Shown: positions 12,004 to 23,147 of the stretch, in pieces | Layout: each line of letters starts with the position of its first letter | How positions within the stretch are numbered: position 1 is the first letter of the stretch | Assembly: GCA_026745465.1 (NCBI GenBank) | Contig: JACYXH010000019.1 | Location: 116,001-180,000, forward strand | Direction: 5' to 3' | Source: Lota lota | Taxonomy: Eukaryota > Chordata > Actinopteri > Gadiformes > Lotidae | Length of the DNA stretch: 64,000 nucleotides | Notes under the pieces: generated by a model | What the model was told of the DNA's origin: nothing | Database searches by the model: none | Seen by the model: the letters and a program-made list of their open reading frames with translations, nothing else | Program-made: the position numbers and the translations under genes

Positions 12004-13590
12004 TTACTCTACTTTTCTCTTAGTTCTACATCTCCCGAGACAGAGCAGCCTACAGACATAGATCAATACCCAGAGAAATGCCACGCCAAGTGCCAAGAGA
12101 AAGACCACCACATCTATACTATGATAGGAGTACCAAGGCAGGCTAGAACCTGCAGAGCGCAGGTGAGCGGCTCCATTGTTTCTGATGACATACTCAATCC
12201 AAAATATAGCAGTGTCTAAAGGGGAAATAGGCTTGTCATGGTGCAGTTGAGAAAGTCTCTGAATGTTGTCTCGATAAGAGGGATTCTCCAGCATGTCCCT
12301 TAGGGCCTCCAGGAAGTTTTCTTTATTGAGTGACGATGCTTCCACTACCCGTGCTGCTCCACGGCCCTTCAGACGGATTAGGTTATCAAACTGGTCGAAT
12401 AGGAGGGGCAGGCCGAGAACTGGCACTCCATGGTAGATGGCTTCGTACAGGCCGTTGGTGCCTCCATGGGCAACAAAAGCACGAGTCTTAGGGTGTCCTA
12501 GGAGGTCGTTTTGAGGCAGCCAGTCCAGCAGCAAGGTGTTGTTGGCCAGGTTAGATGGTCTCTGGCCCAAATACCGCCACACCACCTTCTGAGGGAGCTT
12601 GGAAAAAGCTTCAGCAATGGCCTCTGTCATTTCCTTTGGGAGAGCGGCAACCAAAGTTCCAAGAGACATCACTACTACCCCATGTTCTCCAGAGCTCTGC
12701 ATGAAGGCTTCAAGTTCAGCAGGGAGGGGCTTGGCTTCCCTGCACTGGAAACCTCCTATATAGACCATATTGGGCATGGTAGGCCGTGGGAACTCGAACA
12801 CAAAGTCTACCCTGATCATCCAGATGTCAGCTGAGTGCTGCATGGAAAGCAGGTCAGCTCCAAGAGGAAAGTGCCGTTGCAGCAGATCTGAGTATGCAGG
12901 ATTGATGAAAACGTATTGCTCGAATATACTATAGAAGTAATGCATCATGTTTTTGGTCCTTTCCAGGAAATCCATCTCATTGTGGAGTTCTGTGCCTGTA
13001 ACAGGGACGTATGAGACTGGTGAGGGTGCTACAGTGAAATGGCTATCACCGGTATTGGCCCAGCGTGCATTGAAGACCATTGGCAAATGGAGGTAAGTAC
13101 CCAGTACAAACCCAATCGGTAAGCCAGGGTCAGTCAACATCAAGTCAAACTTGGCATCCTTCATTTTCTTTATAAAAGTGGAGTCATCAAGCATCGAGGC
13201 AGTTGCTCTGGCACAAATCCCATGGCCGAAACTTAGCATAGAGGTAATCTCAAACTGCTGGCGAAATGAGCGAATGAATGTTGGTAACTGTCGATGTTTC
13301 ATTATCTGCTGAAGCATTTTGAGATAGAAGCTGTTATCTATCTCATCCTCCATCATACGGACATTAAGAGAAGTGTAGTAGGGGGAGTGTTCAGGGATGT
13401 ACCAGCTCTTGGCAGAGCGTAACACAACCATGCTGTGTCCTCTAGAGTGCAGCTCTTGGAGAATCACCGCCATGTTGACCCAGTGGCTGCCATCAAGGGG
13501 TACCACCAGAATCCTGCTGCCTTGGCAACAACTTGGCCCATGCAGCAGGAGACTGAGTCCAGCCAGGAGCACCGGAATTGTTTTCAGCAT
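12004..13590 (-). CDS. ugt5: UDP-glucuronosyltransferase, UGT5-type, copy B
   Basis: An intronless 528-residue frame. The start chosen is the ATG at 13588-13590, because a splice acceptor (TTGTTATCCCAG) ends 3 bases upstream of it; the longer in-frame extension to 13650 crosses that acceptor and is probably intron. Signal peptide followed by SRILVVPLDGSHW, then the UGT signature (AFVAHGGTNGLYEA), one C-terminal membrane helix and a basic tail ending KRKVE (ER retrieval form). Family role: conjugation of UDP-glucuronate to lipophilic substrates in the ER lumen. From about residue 250 onward it is nearly identical to copy A, while the substrate-binding N-terminal half is strongly diverged. That suggests shared donor chemistry and different substrates, or gene conversion of the 3' half. 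Confidence 0.9.
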   Translation of the reverse strand: MLKTIPVLLAGLSLLLHGPSCCQGSRILVVPLDGSHWVNMAVILQELHSRGHSMVVLRSAKSWYIPEHSPYYTSLNVRMMEDEIDNSFYLKMLQQIMKHRQLPTFIRSFRQQFEITSMLSFGHGICARATASMLDDSTFIKKMKDAKFDLMLTDPGLPIGFVLGTYLHLPMVFNARWANTGDSHFTVAPSPVSYVPVTGTELHNEMDFLERTKNMMHYFYSIFEQYVFINPAYSDLLQRHFPLGADLLSMQHSADIWMIRVDFVFEFPRPTMPNMVYIGGFQCREAKPLPAELEAFMQSSGEHGVVVMSLGTLVAALPKEMTEAIAEAFSKLPQKVVWRYLGQRPSNLANNTLLLDWLPQNDLLGHPKTRAFVAHGGTNGLYEAIYHGVPVLGLPLLFDQFDNLIRLKGRGAARVVEASSLNKENFLEALRDMLENPSYRDNIQRLSQLHHDKPISPLDTAIFWIEYVIRNNGAAHLRSAGSSLPWYSYHSIDVVVFLLALGVAFLWVLIYVCRLLCLGRCRTKRKVE

Positions 13591-14231
13591 TTCCTGGGAT
13601 AACAATATGAAAAAGTGTACATTGATAACATTGTTGGAGGCAGCAATCATAAGAAAAAAAAACTATACTGATAGCTAGAGATATACTGAGATAGTTCAAA
13701 TCTATTGGTGACCATGACCTTTGCATACATGGCACATTTTTACCTCTCATGTCTTTCATTACTGATGTAATTTGTTTGTGATTTGCCATTTCTTATAGTT
13801 GCTATTTTTCCCTTCCACCCATTTAAAGTTTCAAAGAAAAAATATTAAACACATACCAACAAAGAAAGCTACAATTCCCCTCTAGTGGCAGAATCAAAGG
13901 CATTAAATGATCAATAGATTCTTAAATTTCAGTTTGACAAGCGAGGGCCTCACCTGATCCTTTATTGTTCACTTAGTCACTGGTTCTTCACGTTTCATAA
14001 ATTGAAGTCAAGCTGAGTTTCAGGCAGCAACCACCATATCTTCAATGTTTTTCCACACTACATTTTTAACCAACCAGTGGTCCCTCCTTGGTCAAAGTCT
14101 GATTGCATTATCTATGTTATGTAAGCAGTCAAGGGTTGTGTGGTTAGCTGTTGATATGATATGAGGATCATCATAGTATTAACTGCTGGGTTTTGTCATA
14201 TAAACATATACTTCTTTAAAAGGTGTTTGCG

Positions 14232-14305
14232 ACTATATATCTATATATCTATATACTTATATATATACAGTATATATACTGATATATATATATATATATA
14301 TATAA
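14232..14305. repeat. (AT)n-rich microsatellite cluster
   Basis: Interrupted TA/AT dinucleotide tracts with short CT and CAG interruptions. Confidence 0.85.
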
Positions 14306-14435
14306 CATAGTATTAGCTGCTGGGTTTTGGTTTTAGTCACATACATCTTTTAAAGAGTATATATTTAGACACATACATCTGTTAAAGAAGTATATGTGAA
14401 AACAAAAACTATATATATATATATATATGCATAAC

Positions 14436-14445
14436 GTTCTGCTTA

Positions 14446-14497
<52 letters not shown>

Positions 14498-14507
14498 TAA
14501 GCAGAAC
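14436..14507. repeat. 72-bp perfect AT-cored palindrome
   Basis: The arms GTTCTGCTTAATCAT (14436-14450) and ATGATTAAGCAGAAC (14493-14507) are exact reverse complements. They flank an uninterrupted AT tract that is itself self-complementary, so the whole segment can fold as one hairpin or cruciform. Confidence 0.9.
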
Positions 14508-17500
14508 AATGTAACATCTGTGCTCTGGAAAGGGCGGAGGCTGGGAGAGAGATGGAGAGAAAGAGAGAGAGAATGCAGGAAACGGGGATAATGGAAGTTA
14601 TGGGACCAGTGGAAGTAGCCAGAGAGGAGGAGGGGGAGGGGGAGAAGAACAGTGAGAAGGTCACAGTGAAGAAAAAAAGTAAAAAAAGAATAAGGTTGCC
14701 GTGGGAGATTACAATAACAGTGCACGCTACCCGTCTGAACAGTCATATCAGAGGTCTGCAGCCTTCCCCTCTGTGGAGATATAAAGCCTAGAGCAATGGG
14801 AAAGCTTTGTGTTGACAAAGACGGGCCAAGGGGGTCCGCCTGCATAGCGGACTCATGTTGGGTGGCCATCGGCCAGCACTGCACTGCGTGGCTCTAAATC
14901 TAAAAGACTTGTTCTGGGACTGCTTGTGCGTGTTATTGCCAAGTGAGATTCAGTTACGTACAAGAACACCTTGTACACATCTGATTTCACAGTTACATGC
15001 ACAAGTAAACCATCACTTGAACAGTTGTTGTTTGCATGTGTGTTGTGATTCTTAACATCATAGCACATAACAAAACGCCTTTATTGAGATTTGTATTGCT
15101 TTGGTGGTTTGCTGGTGGAAAGTTTCCTGACCATTCAAATTGCAACAAGCAGTAGGTAGAATGTCAGGGATTGTTTTTAGCAGTCACTGTTTGTTAAACA
15201 ATAGGTTGAAAAGTACAAAATAACAAGATAATTGCTCTCTTGTGAATTGTAACAGCATTTTGTAACATTCCTTTTGGCTCTCTAAGAAAAACAAAAATAA
15301 TGGAATGCAATACTACATTGATTATACTATTATGTTAGAATTGCCATACACACATTATACAACGTCATCAAAACTAGACTCTGTTGATATAAATAATGAA
15401 AATAAAAAAGATCTTTAACCAATTGCCGAACCTGCCTAACCTTCATGTGCAAATCACCATCTTTCAACAATACATGCACATTAAAATGCCTCAACACAGA
15501 CCCAAAAAAGCAGTTTGTACTGTGGACTGATGTATGTGGATGATATGGGAAGAAAGAACATGACGTCACATGGACAAACAAGCTGAGACTGATCGGTATT
15601 CCAGTTATTTGAACAAATAGCATGTAAAAGGTAAATGGCATGAAGCGTCTTTGTTAAACTGGTGGCTGTCCCAGCGCCATTATCTCATTGATGAGGATAA
15701 TTGAGGACGATGATGATGAAGGCAGCCCCGGCGACGTCAATGACGGTTGTTGCGTTTTAACATCAGACCTGTCGACCTTAATTGTTAAACCACCGTACAT
15801 ACTTCTAGCATATTCTTGAGATGGGAGTTGCCCTGGACTTCAGTTCTCTCACCATCTGACACCAGGTGCAGGGCCCTCAGAAGCGGGTGTCAACGCAGTC
15901 GTTACACACTGTATCCTATTGGAGGAAGAGATGGTGGAGATAAACACACTTGCACACATACACTACAACATTGCGTAGTAGAATTGGCACATGCTAATGA
16001 GGACTATATTATGTTCAAGTCTTTGGAAGTCGTGGTCGGTTGAAGACACACAGGCCTCTGATAGTGCTTGTGTGCTAAACTTTACAGTCTCACTAGTAGC
16101 AATCATTTGCAAAGGTGAAAACAAGATTTGTCAGGGAAGATAATCATTTCCAAATTATTAAACAATGTAACACCCATGTCCAACTGCCTGTGAAAATACC
16201 AGATAAAGGATATCAAAACACGTTTAACCTGCACTTTTTAACTATGGCATCGTCATTGTTAAACTTTTTTGTAACTTACTGCAACTATCAACTTTTGGTC
16301 TCAGTTATTTTAAATTAAATAATTTTAAATTAAATAAAATTAAAATAAAGTGTTAAGAGGGAATCCAATCTCATTCAGCCATAGATTAATCATCCTTGGG
16401 AATTTTTGCTCTCATACTCACTGTCTGCGGGGGACCACATTTAAACACTTTTCACTTTCAATTACAATAACATGGACACACACATTTCCCAGTGGGAATA
16501 GAACCAAGTGAGCAAGACAGGACTACCAGTTATTTACAAGTTTAATTATTATCCATCAAAGATTCTTGGCAGTGAACGTGGGATGTTCACAGATTTTGAG
16601 TTCAAGACCTTGAAGGTGAACCAAATAAAGAAAGACTAAATAGAGCTGCCACTGATGGCCATATTACATTACTATAAACAAAATACTTTTAACCTCAATG
16701 CCATAGCGCTGGCGAACCGACACCTTGAGAGATGTGGACATGGGTTTTAATGAGGCCAAAAGCATCCAAATAGAGGGAGACAAACACATTCCCCAGCCTC
16801 ATAGGAAGTCTTGCAAGTAAAGCATAGAAGGCACCAAAAAGCCATACAACCCAAAAAAGAAAAGAAAAAACTAACATTTGAATGTCCTTTTTTAAACAGG
16901 GAAAGACAGGGAATGTGTAGAACTCAAAATCAAGCATCTGTCTTGTTCTTATTAGGGCATACATAGGTCATAATTATGAAGCGCAGCACCTATCGTCTCT
17001 ATATAACATTTGGCGTTGTTTGAGTCAACATGTTAACTTTACAAGCTCTGTTTACGGTACATGAGCCGGCCTTGTCCACCTGTGTTTTCAGTGAACATGT
17101 AGACATGCAGTAAAGTTCAACGTACACTGGGGCAGGTGATCCAAACAGTCGAAGATTCCTGAGTTTCAATTATTGATGGTTGTAGCCACAATGAAGTGTT
17201 TGGGTTGGTTGACCACCATCTTTCTTTGGCATGGGTCAGACAGATTCTAACCTAAATACATTTACAGTAAGAAATAAATAATATTCGTAATATTACAATA
17301 TTGTACACTATACTGTGCGCTTAACAGCCTCACAAGCAAATCCCTTCAGAAATATCACTGTTTCCTAATACTTGATCTCTCTTAAAGGTGTAGCTAGTAA
17401 AAGGTCGTGAAGTGGATCAACGAAAAGTTATCACACTTGAATGGTGGATGACACAAATTGTACTGATAGAATGGCATGCTATATAGGTGGGCAAGAAGGC

Positions 17501-18012
17501 AATGTGATTAAACAGTAGAAGATATATGCCTAACACACCGGTTCCAGTGTAATGTGTGCCGATTATTTAGGCTCTTAGACATCAGACTGTGTTGACGCAT
17601 ATCCTCGCAGACTTATAGACGCTGAGAGAACATTGTGTCTTCATGTTTATAGTCCAACCATGATTTAGAGATTATAGGTAACAGGGCGTGAACACTTCAA
17701 TCTTTTACACGCAATTTCTGAGCTAGCTTACTCTGTTCTTTCTGGAAAAACTCTTAAGTTATCTACAGATTAAACAAAATAAATGAGCATTGCATTGATA
17801 TTTAAATAACACTTTTCTGATTCAGTTGGTATTAGGAAAAACTAACAATAAATCTTTGTATTTAGTAACAGGCCAGGCATGTAAGTGATGCATCTAATTT
17901 GCGAGTCATTTGTATTCCTAGTGCTTCTGAACAATTATTAGACTACGAATGTTGATTTACAGTATAAGAGAGAATTTTCCAGAAAACATTTTGAGTCTGC
18001 AATACCTAAATA

Positions 18013-18458
18013 TGTCACATCACCCTCTGCCACCATCTAGTGGCGCCGGCTGCCACTTCACCATGTGCCTCTGTTTACTTTCCCTCGTCAATCACCCACG
18101 TGCACTCCGGTCTTCACTCCTGTCTTCCATCAGCTAATCAGCGCACCCTACTTAACCCTCGCTCCCCAAACAGCCGGCGCCAGATCGTTGTGTTCAAACC
18201 CAGATTTTCCCGATTACCTGTCCGTCTCCTGTTACCTACCTCCGGACTGCCTTCCCGTTGTCGACTCCACGCCTGCAAAGACTCCCCGCCTGCTCCCGTC
18301 TGTCTGTCTGCCTGACCTCTTGTCTGCCAACTGCCTGTCCGACTACGCCTTGCTCTGCATTGCCCTTGCCTGTACCTTTGGACAATAAACCCCTTGAACC
18401 CTTCTCCATCTCGTCTGCTGTGTTCCGCATTTGGGTTTACCAGTCGTTCCGCGTAACA
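18013..18458 (+). repeat. 5' LTR of gypsy copy 1
   Basis: Begins TGTCACATCACC and ends CGTAACA. The polyadenylation signal AATAAA is at 18384-18389. The first 323 bp recur, apparently without a mismatch, at 22026-22348. Confidence 0.9.
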
Positions 18459-18474
18459 GTACGATCTGGCCAAT

Positions 18475-19461
18475 ATGGACCCAGCGGAACTGGACGCTGT
18501 CCGCACAGCCTCTTCCCAGCAAGGAGTTTTGTTGGGACAGCACCGTGAGACTTTAAAGGAAATCATCGGCGCAATTCGTAGTCTAGAGGTTGGCCTTGCC
18601 ACTGTCCAGACTCAGCTCAGTGCTCTATCTACACCACCTGTGACTACACCCCCGCCCGTTGTTCCAGGGACTGCGTCGGTCCGAGAGCCCAAGATCCCGA
18701 CGCCGGACAAGTATGAGGGGGATTTGGGAGGATGTAGAGCTTTTCTCATGCAGTGTGAGTTGGTCTTCGACTTACAACCCCTCTCATATGTTTCTGATAA
18801 GGCGAAGGTTGCCTTCGTTTTGGAATTACTGCGGGGAAAGCCTTTGGAGTGGGCGTCCGCCCTGTGGGAACGAGGGGACCCGTGTCTATCTTCTTACCGT
18901 GAGTTCTCAGCCATGATGAGAAAATTGTTTGATCATCCCGTCCGAGGAAAAGACGCGTCGAAGCGGTTGTGTTCGCTGCGTCAGGGGTCACGCAGCGTAG
19001 CAGAATTTGTGATCGAGTTTAGAACGTTGGCAGGAGAGAGTGGGTGGAACGAAGAGTCTCTTCAGGCCATTTTTCATCAGGGATTGTCTGAACAACTAAA
19101 GGATGAATTAATCTCGTATCCTGAACCTAGGGACTTAGACGAGTTAGTGGCTTTATCCATCCGGGTCGATAACAGGTGCCGAGAGAGAAGGAGGGATAAA
19201 CGTGAGAGGTTTACCAACCATTCTCCGGGTCGTCAGTCTTCCAGGTATGGAGTGGAGTTGGGGGGCCGAATTACGTCCCAGGAGTCTAAGGGGGAACAGC
19301 AATTGTACGACTCCGAACCCATGCAAGTAGGCCGAGCTCATCTGTCCCCGTCCGAGCGCCAACACCGACGAGCTACGAGAGTATGTCTCTACTGCGGTCT
19401 TCCTGGCCATTTCATTAGTACCTGTCCCACACGCCCGGGAAAAGAGCCGTCTCGTCAGTAA
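18475..19461 (+). CDS. gag polyprotein, gypsy copy 1
   Basis: 328-codon intact frame beginning 17 bp after the 5' LTR. It encodes the retrotransposon capsid protein: an N-terminal helical segment, a capsid-like region (residues about 75-240), a basic Arg-rich stretch, and one CCHC zinc knuckle (CLYCGLPGHFISTC, nucleotides 19384-19425) near the C-terminus for RNA binding. The stop TAA (19459-19461) is overlapped by the pol frame, which lies in the -1 frame, as in related gypsy elements that express pol by frameshifting. No lesion seen in gag. It is very similar to the gag at 59608-60558. Confidence 0.92.
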   Translation: MDPAELDAVRTASSQQGVLLGQHRETLKEIIGAIRSLEVGLATVQTQLSALSTPPVTTPPPVVPGTASVREPKIPTPDKYEGDLGGCRAFLMQCELVFDLQPLSYVSDKAKVAFVLELLRGKPLEWASALWERGDPCLSSYREFSAMMRKLFDHPVRGKDASKRLCSLRQGSRSVAEFVIEFRTLAGESGWNEESLQAIFHQGLSEQLKDELISYPEPRDLDELVALSIRVDNRCRERRRDKRERFTNHSPGRQSSRYGVELGGRITSQESKGEQQLYDSEPMQVGRAHLSPSERQHRRATRVCLYCGLPGHFISTCPTRPGKEPSRQ

Positions 19462-22053
19462 TTCGAGGGGTCCTGGCGAGTCGTACTCTTATTCCCTCTG
19501 TTTTCCGACCTCAGTTAGATGCCGTTCTCTCGTGGCGAGGCCAGGCGATTCCACTTTCTGTTCTTTTAGATTCAGGGGCCGACGAGTCATTTATTGATAG
19601 CGAGTTGGTTAAACAACTCAAAATAGATTTGACCCCGCTTAGCTCCCCTATTGAGACTCAGGCTCTCAATGGGAAGTCCCTCGGCCGTATTAAGCATCAA
19701 ACCGTACCGATTTCTTTGTTAATCTCGGGCAATCACCGCGAGACACTTTCACTTCATATTATGGACTGTCCCGCTTCCCCAATAGTGTTGGGTTTCCCTT
19801 GGTTGCGAGAGCACAATCCTAACATCGATTGGCAATCGGCTCTTCGTCAAAGCTGAGAAGTGCGAGTTTCATGTCACCTCCACTTCTTTCCTGGGATACA
19901 TCATCGGCCAGGGACAGGTCAGGATGGACCCTGCAAAGGTCTCGGCGGTTGCTGAATGGCCCACTCCCTCTACCCGGAAGAAGCTCCAGCAATTCCTGGG
20001 TTTTGCAAACTTTTATCGGAGGTTCATCCGCGGGTACAGTCAGATCGCGGCACCCCTCACTGCTCTGACCTCCATTAAGAGCCCTTTTCTATGGACCTCG
20101 GAGGCCGAAGCAGCGTTCCTCAACCTCAAGGAACGCTTCGTCTCCTCCCCGATTCTCGTCCAACCCAACCCTGCAAACCAGTTCGTGGTGGAGGTGGACG
20201 CTTCGGACACCGGTGTGGGCGCAGTGCTTTCCCAGCGTTCCTCCTCCGACCAGAAAATGCACCCGTGTGCTTTCTTCTCCCGCCGCCTGACTCCTCCCGA
20301 GAGGAATTACGACGTGGGCAACCGTGAGCTCTTGGCCGTCAAGTTGGCATTAGAGGAATGGCGACACTGGCTGGAGGGAGCCGAGCAGCCGTTCGTTGTT
20401 TGGACGGACCACCGGAACCTTGAGTACATTCAATCAGCAAAAAGGCTGAACTCTCGGCAGGCCAGGTGGGCCCTGTTCTTCGGTAGATTCAACTTTACCC
20501 TCACTTACCGGCCCGGTTCCAGAAATGTTAAGCCCGACGCCTTGTCTCGCCTCTATTCCCCGGAGGATCCCAACCCGGATCCTGAACCTATTCTGCCCCC
20601 GGTTTGCTTGGTAGCGACACTTACCTGGGAGGTCGAGTCCGCCGTCCTCCAGGCCCAGGAACACCAGCCCGACCCGGGGACCGGTCCCACCGGTCGCCTT
20701 TTTGTCCCGGACATGGAGCGTTCAAGGGTCCTTTCGTGGGCACACTCCACCAGGCTCACCTGCCATCCTGGCGTGACCCGAACTCTGGAGTTCATCCGCC
20801 GGCGATTCTGGTGGCCAACGATGGACACGGACGTTCGTGGTTACGTCGCAGCCTGCCCAACGTGTTCGCGCAGTAAGACCTCAACTCGGCCCCGCTCCGG
20901 TCTTCTCCGACCCTTGCCCATTCCTAGCCGTCCCTGGTCCCACATCGCCTTGGACTTCGTCACTGGTCTTCCCCCTTCTGACGGCAACACCACCATCCTT
21001 ACCGTCATCGACCGGTTCTCCAAGGCTGCCCATTTCCTCGCGCTCCCCAAACTCCCCTCTGCTAAGGAGACTGCGGAACTCCTCGTCGCCCACGTCTTCC
21101 GGCTGCACGGCATTCCAATGGACGTGGTCTCAGACCGAGGTCCCCAGTTTACATCCCAGGTTTGGCGAGCCTTCTGCACTGCTCTGGGGGCCTCGGTCAG
21201 CCTGTCCTCGGGATACCACCCCCAGACCAACGGCCAAGCTGAACGGGCAAATCAGGAGATGGAGGCGGCTTTACGTTGCATCACTGAAGCGAACCCATCC
21301 ACATGGAGTTCCCAATTACCGTGGGTTGAATATGCCCATAACTCCCTAGAGAACTCCTCCACCGGTTTATCCCCGTTTCAGTGTTCCTTGGGGTATCAGC
21401 CACCTCTATTTCCTTCCCTGGAGGCGGAGATCGCTGTACCATCAGTGCAGGCTCACATGCAACGCTGCCAGAGGACCTGGAAGCGCACTCGGACGGCGCT
21501 TCTCCGGGCCTCCTCCCGTTCCCAGAAACAGGCCAACAAACGCCGTGCACCTGCCCCTCATTATACCCCAGGCCAAAGGGTTTGGCTCCGGTCCAAGGAT
21601 CTTCCTCTCAAGGGAGAGACACAGAAGCTTTCGCCCCGTTTCATCGGTCCATTCGAGATTGAGGCAATCGTCAACCCCTGTGCCGTCCGCCTCAGACTCC
21701 CTGCCTCCCTTCGTATTCACCCCACGTTCCATGTTTCTCAGGTCAAGCCTGTTTCTTCCAGTTCCCTGACTATTCCATCCCCGGCCCCGCCCCCTCCCCG
21801 GATCATCGATAACCACCCGGCCTGGACGGTGCGTCGTCTACTAGATGTTCGTCGTCGCGGCCGAGGACATCAGTATCTGGTGGACTGGGAGGGGTACGGG
21901 CCGGAGGAACGTGCATGGGTTCCGCGGAGCTACATCCTGGATGCGTCCCTCATCAGGGACTTCCACCGCCATCACCCATCCCTTCCCGGGCGTTCGTCTG
22001 GAGGCGATCGTCGAGGGGGGGGTACTGTCACATCACCCTCTGCCACCATCTAG
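19458..22053 (+). pseudogene. pol of gypsy copy 1, reverse transcriptase deleted
   Basis: The -1 frame after gag encodes an aspartic protease ([10 protein letters not shown] at about 19565) and then breaks at about 19837, where it joins directly to the last part of the RT domain ([10 protein letters not shown]) in another frame. Relative to the copy at 60489 onward, about 770 bp including the YLDD catalytic box are gone. The frame then stays open to 22053: connection, RNase H with the VEVDASD active-site strand, H2C2 zinc finger, integrase D,D35E (Asp at 20953, Asp at 21133, Glu at 21241), GPF-type C-terminal module and a chromodomain (about 21823-21955). The enzyme that copies RNA is absent, so the element could move only with help in trans. 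Confidence 0.9.
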
Positions 22054-22348
22054 TGGCGCCGGCTGCCACTTCACCATGTGCCTCTGTTTACTTTCCCTCG
22101 TCAATCACCCACGTGCACTCCGGTCTTCACTCCTGTCTTCCATCAGCTAATCAGCGCACCCTACTTAACCCTCGCTCCCCAAACAGCCGGCGCCAGATCG
22201 TTGTGTTCAAACCCAGATTTTCCCGATTACCTGTCCGTCTCCTGTTACCTACCTCCGGACTGCCTTCCCGTTGTCGACTCCACGCCTGCAAAGACTCCCC
22301 GCCTGCTCCCGTCTGTCTGTCTGCCTGACCTCTTGTCTGCCAACTGCC
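22026..22348 (+). repeat. truncated 3' LTR of gypsy copy 1
   Basis: Matches the first 323 bp of the 446-bp 5' LTR and stops at CCAACTGCC. The remaining 123 bp, including the polyadenylation signal, are missing. The next base belongs to the RNase H region of the Gmr1-like element on the opposite strand. A G-rich polypurine tract (22013-22023) precedes it. Confidence 0.9.
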
Positions 22349-22391
22349 AGGTACCACCGCGTGATCCGAGGGTTGGTGTCCTTCATGCGGT
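22349..22391 (-). pseudogene. RNase H fragment of the Gmr1-like element, beyond the provirus
   Basis: Read on the minus strand this 43-bp segment continues the RNase H frame broken at 30593 (MKDTNPRITRWYL in one frame). The 8.2 kb retrovirus separates it from the rest of the element. Its far edge at 22349 abuts the truncated gypsy LTR, so the rest of the Gmr1-like 3' end is lost. Confidence 0.8.
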
Positions 22392-22856
22392 TGTTGTTAA
22401 TTTAAAAGGCAAGACGATGTTAAACGTGGAAACCCGGTAAAAAGAAGCAAAGATGCAAGTCGAATTAATTATGCGGTATGGAGTTTTATTCCAATACTAA
22501 AATAGAACACAAAAATGTCAAATCTCGATACTCGCTGCTATCTCTACAGCGCGCTGTATTCTTGTCGATAGGCCCACGCCTTAAAGGTGTGGACCCGCGA
22601 GAGAACCCCGGAGAAAGAGGTAGAGACCTCTGCGACAATGGGTTATATCTTCAGGGTTCTCAGCTGGGGGTCTTTGTCGAGAGGGGGATGTTTTACTGTT
22701 CCATGGGCACTACTCCGTTGGGGGAATGCAACAGTATCTTGGCCGCATACTATAGCAGATTTACATAAGGCAGCACTTCACAGGGTGTCGTTCGTTTCGG
22801 TAGAAGTGTCAGGTTACATTTCGGCAGACATCAAGTTGCGTGTTTTTTCTACAACA
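22392..22856 (-). repeat. 3' LTR of the endogenous retrovirus
   Basis: On the minus strand it begins TGTTGTAG and ends TTAACAACA. The polyadenylation signal AATAAA lies within 22484-22490 (complement). It is flanked on the outer side by the target-site copy CGGT. Confidence 0.92.
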
Positions 22857-22865
22857 ATCCCTCTC

Positions 22866-22885
22866 AAGTGATCAAAAGATCACTT
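22866..22885. repeat. 20-bp hairpin beside the retroviral 3' LTR
   Basis: AAGTGATC and GATCACTT form an exact inverted repeat around AAAA, ten bases inside the provirus from its 3' LTR, next to the short purine run (complement of 22857-22864) that probably serves as polypurine tract. Confidence 0.7.
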
Positions 22886-23147
22886 CAAAAATAGTGGAAA
22901 AAACCCTCATACCGCTTATACAAATCCAGGGTGAGATGGAACGGAAAAACCCCCCTTAAGTGGAGGTAAAACCAGACCAACCCCAATAGCGGGGCACATA
23001 CGTCCTCAACCCGTCAAACAAGGTAATAACAATTAACAACTCATACAGGTGGTATCTAACACTGTCGAGAAGCATGCAAGGGGAAAAGGGACGCCACCCA
23101 GAGGAACTCAGGAGCCACCTGCGCAATGGGCAGGCCATCACACTAAT

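Larger units (their letters stand above)
13591..18012. other. intergenic, AT-rich, hairpin repeats, no gene seen
   Basis: Contains AT microsatellites and a 72-bp palindrome (annotated separately) and a purine-rich stretch around 14530-14700. Open frames here (for example 16695-16964 minus, hydrophobic) could not be tied to a family or to splice sites. Confidence 0.5.
18013..22348 (+). mobile_element. Ty3/gypsy chromodomain retrotransposon, copy 1, RT-deleted
   Basis: LTR retrotransposon on the plus strand: 446-bp 5' LTR (18013-18458), gag, pol remnant, a polypurine tract just before 22026, and a 3' LTR cut short at 22348. The pol carries protease, RNase H, D,D35E integrase and a chromodomain, which places it among vertebrate chromoviruses (sushi-ichi-like). 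Against the sister copy at 59274-64000, about 770 bp covering most of the reverse transcriptase is missing near 19837. It is not autonomous. Confidence 0.92.

Noticed and set aside
16695-16964. Hydrophobic 89-codon minus frame
   Set aside because: Membrane-like composition but no family match, start context or splice partner; not supported as a gene.
20841-21230. Antisense frames within gypsy pol (also 21442-21816 and 62402-62767)
   Set aside because: GC-rich shadow frames of the integrase region with no independent evidence.
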